A stretch of 15,666 nt of DNA, taken from Candidatus Latescibacterota bacterium (GTDB lineage: Bacteria; Latescibacterota; UBA2968; UBA8231). Shown one piece after another: positions 15,017-15,666 of the stretch. The stretch's first letter is position 1. Every line of letters begins with the position of its first letter. The DNA is taken from positions 1 through 15,666 of the forward strand of contig JAGWBY010000058.1 in the NCBI GenBank assembly GCA_021295675.1. Reading direction: 5' to 3'. A model generated the notes under the pieces. The model was not told where the DNA came from and made no database searches. It saw only the letters and a program-made list of their open reading frames with translations. A program made the position numbers and the translations under genes.

Positions 15017-15487
15017 GTGATCAGCGCCGCCAAGGTCATCGCCGCCCTCGAACGGCACGGCATTACGCATGTATTAGGAGTCCCAGACAACGGCTCGTGC
15101 GTCCTGTACGAGCGCCTGTGGGACCACGACACCATCGAAGTGATCCTCACCAGCCGCGCCGGCCTGTATTTGGGCGGTGCCCATCCGCTGGTGCTGATCC
15201 AGAACACGGGCTTTTTGGAAGCCGGCGACGCCTTGCGCGGCACGGCCTACAACATGGGCATTCCCCTCGTCATGCTCGTTGGCTACCGAGGCTACGCAAC
15301 TATAGCCCCAGGTGCCCCCCGGGTCGATACGGCCGCCACCTTCTTCGAGCCGACTCTCAAGGCTTGGAATATCCCCTACACCGCCATGCACACAGACGAC
15401 GACTGCGGCCAGATCGACGCTGCGTTCGCCAAGGCCCAAGAGACCTCGCTGCCAACCGCTGTGTTGCTGGTCGCGGAGACTGCATAA
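15017..15487 (+). CDS. ThDP-dependent decarboxylase alpha subunit (ComD-like) lacking the catalytic Glu motif
   Basis: A 156-residue N-terminal-type ThDP domain like the alpha subunit of sulfopyruvate decarboxylase (ComD) and the matching part of phosphonopyruvate decarboxylase. Motifs are ALERHGITHVLGVPDNGSCV, LVLIQNTGFLEAGDALRGTA and YNMGIPLVMLVGYRGY. Family members read SREGEAxxIAAGLYLGG, with the Glu that activates the thiamine ring. Here SR joins AGLYLGG directly near 15157, so about eight residues (24 nt) are missing in frame. As encoded, the enzyme should be inactive. GTG 15017 is chosen because it lies 4 nt after the previous stop and fits the family start; an in-frame GTG at 14993 would overlap that gene. 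The substrate is unknown. Confidence 0.82.
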   Translation: MISAAKVIAALERHGITHVLGVPDNGSCVLYERLWDHDTIEVILTSRAGLYLGGAHPLVLIQNTGFLEAGDALRGTAYNMGIPLVMLVGYRGYATIAPGAPRVDTAATFFEPTLKAWNIPYTAMHTDDDCGQIDAAFAKAQETSLPTAVLLVAETA

Positions 15488-15488
15488 G

Positions 15489-15666
15489 ATGCTCGACAAA
15501 TACACCTGCCTCGCAAAACTAGCCGCCAAGCGCACGGACGAAGTCGTGGTCACCACCATGAGCGTGGCCATGCCGTGGGCCGCGCATTCCGACGGCCCGC
15601 TCGACTTTGCCCACGTCGAAAGCGCCATGGGCCACGCCGCCGACTTTGCGCTGGGCTTGGCCATTG
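15489..15666 (+). CDS. ThDP-dependent decarboxylase beta subunit (ComE-like), N-terminal part, cut by window edge
   Basis: The first 59 residues of the partner ThDP subunit (MLDKYTCLAKLAAKRTDEVV, TTMSVAMPW, MGHAADFALGLAI). GHAADFALGLA matches the start of the ThDP-pyrophosphate domain of ComE-type subunits. The GDG..N metal-binding motif lies beyond the edge. The ATG comes 1 nt after the alpha subunit's TAA, so the two are coupled and probably form a heteromer. No clear ribosome site is visible beyond the upstream coding sequence. Confidence 0.8.
   Translation, partial: MLDKYTCLAKLAAKRTDEVVVTTMSVAMPWAAHSDGPLDFAHVESAMGHAADFALGLAI

Noticed and set aside
1..15666. tRNA, rRNA, transposase or phage genes
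   Set aside because: No cloverleaf, rRNA or mobile-element protein motif was recognised in any frame.

Overview
The window suggests a Gram-negative bacterium. It encodes a predicted outer-membrane beta-barrel protein with a signal peptide and a C-terminal Phe, and a UrtB with an exported N-terminal HEAT-like extension. Coding DNA is fairly GC-rich, and one AT-rich regulatory gap stands out. Three short repeat types in intergenic DNA resemble sequences that are often dispersed through genomes of uncultivated and environmental bacteria. The phylum cannot be decided from this window.

Left block, minus strand, about 9.77 kb down to 1: a urea acquisition and hydrolysis locus. In transcription order it reads SDR oxidoreductase, ureD (urease accessory), a 421-nt AT-rich gap with a sigma54-like promoter and palindromes, urtA (urea-binding protein), a beta-barrel porin-like gene, urtB and urtC (permeases), urtD and urtE (ATPases), ureAB (fused urease gamma-beta subunit) and ureC (catalytic alpha subunit, running off the left edge). 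UrtA to UrtE would import urea, the barrel protein may let it cross the outer membrane, and urease would split it to ammonia and CO2. ureE, ureF and ureG are not seen and may lie left of the window.

Middle block: a plus-strand DUF1684 lipo/exported-type protein gene with its own promoter and intrinsic terminator. It is followed by a two-gene plus-strand unit: a GHMP kinase related to fucokinases with an unexplained N-terminal helical domain, and a YacP-like NYN-domain protein with a duplicated 34-residue tail. A minus-strand TIGR04282/DUF2064 glycosyltransferase-like gene converges on this unit with a 4-nt overlap.

Right block, plus strand: a multi-module RidA-like protein followed tightly by the alpha and beta subunits of a ComDE-like (sulfopyruvate/phosphonopyruvate decarboxylase type) ThDP enzyme. 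The beta subunit is cut by the right edge.

The most striking feature is a set of eight short missing segments, roughly 8 to 27 nt each as judged against family spacing. Each sits inside a conserved motif with well-preserved flanks. Six of them shift the reading frame and break urtB (twice), urtC (twice), urtD and urtE. Two are in frame, in the SDR Rossmann fold and in the ThDP alpha subunit, where the catalytic Glu motif is lost. They are either a real wave of micro-deletions or a systematic assembly error; the sequence alone cannot decide.
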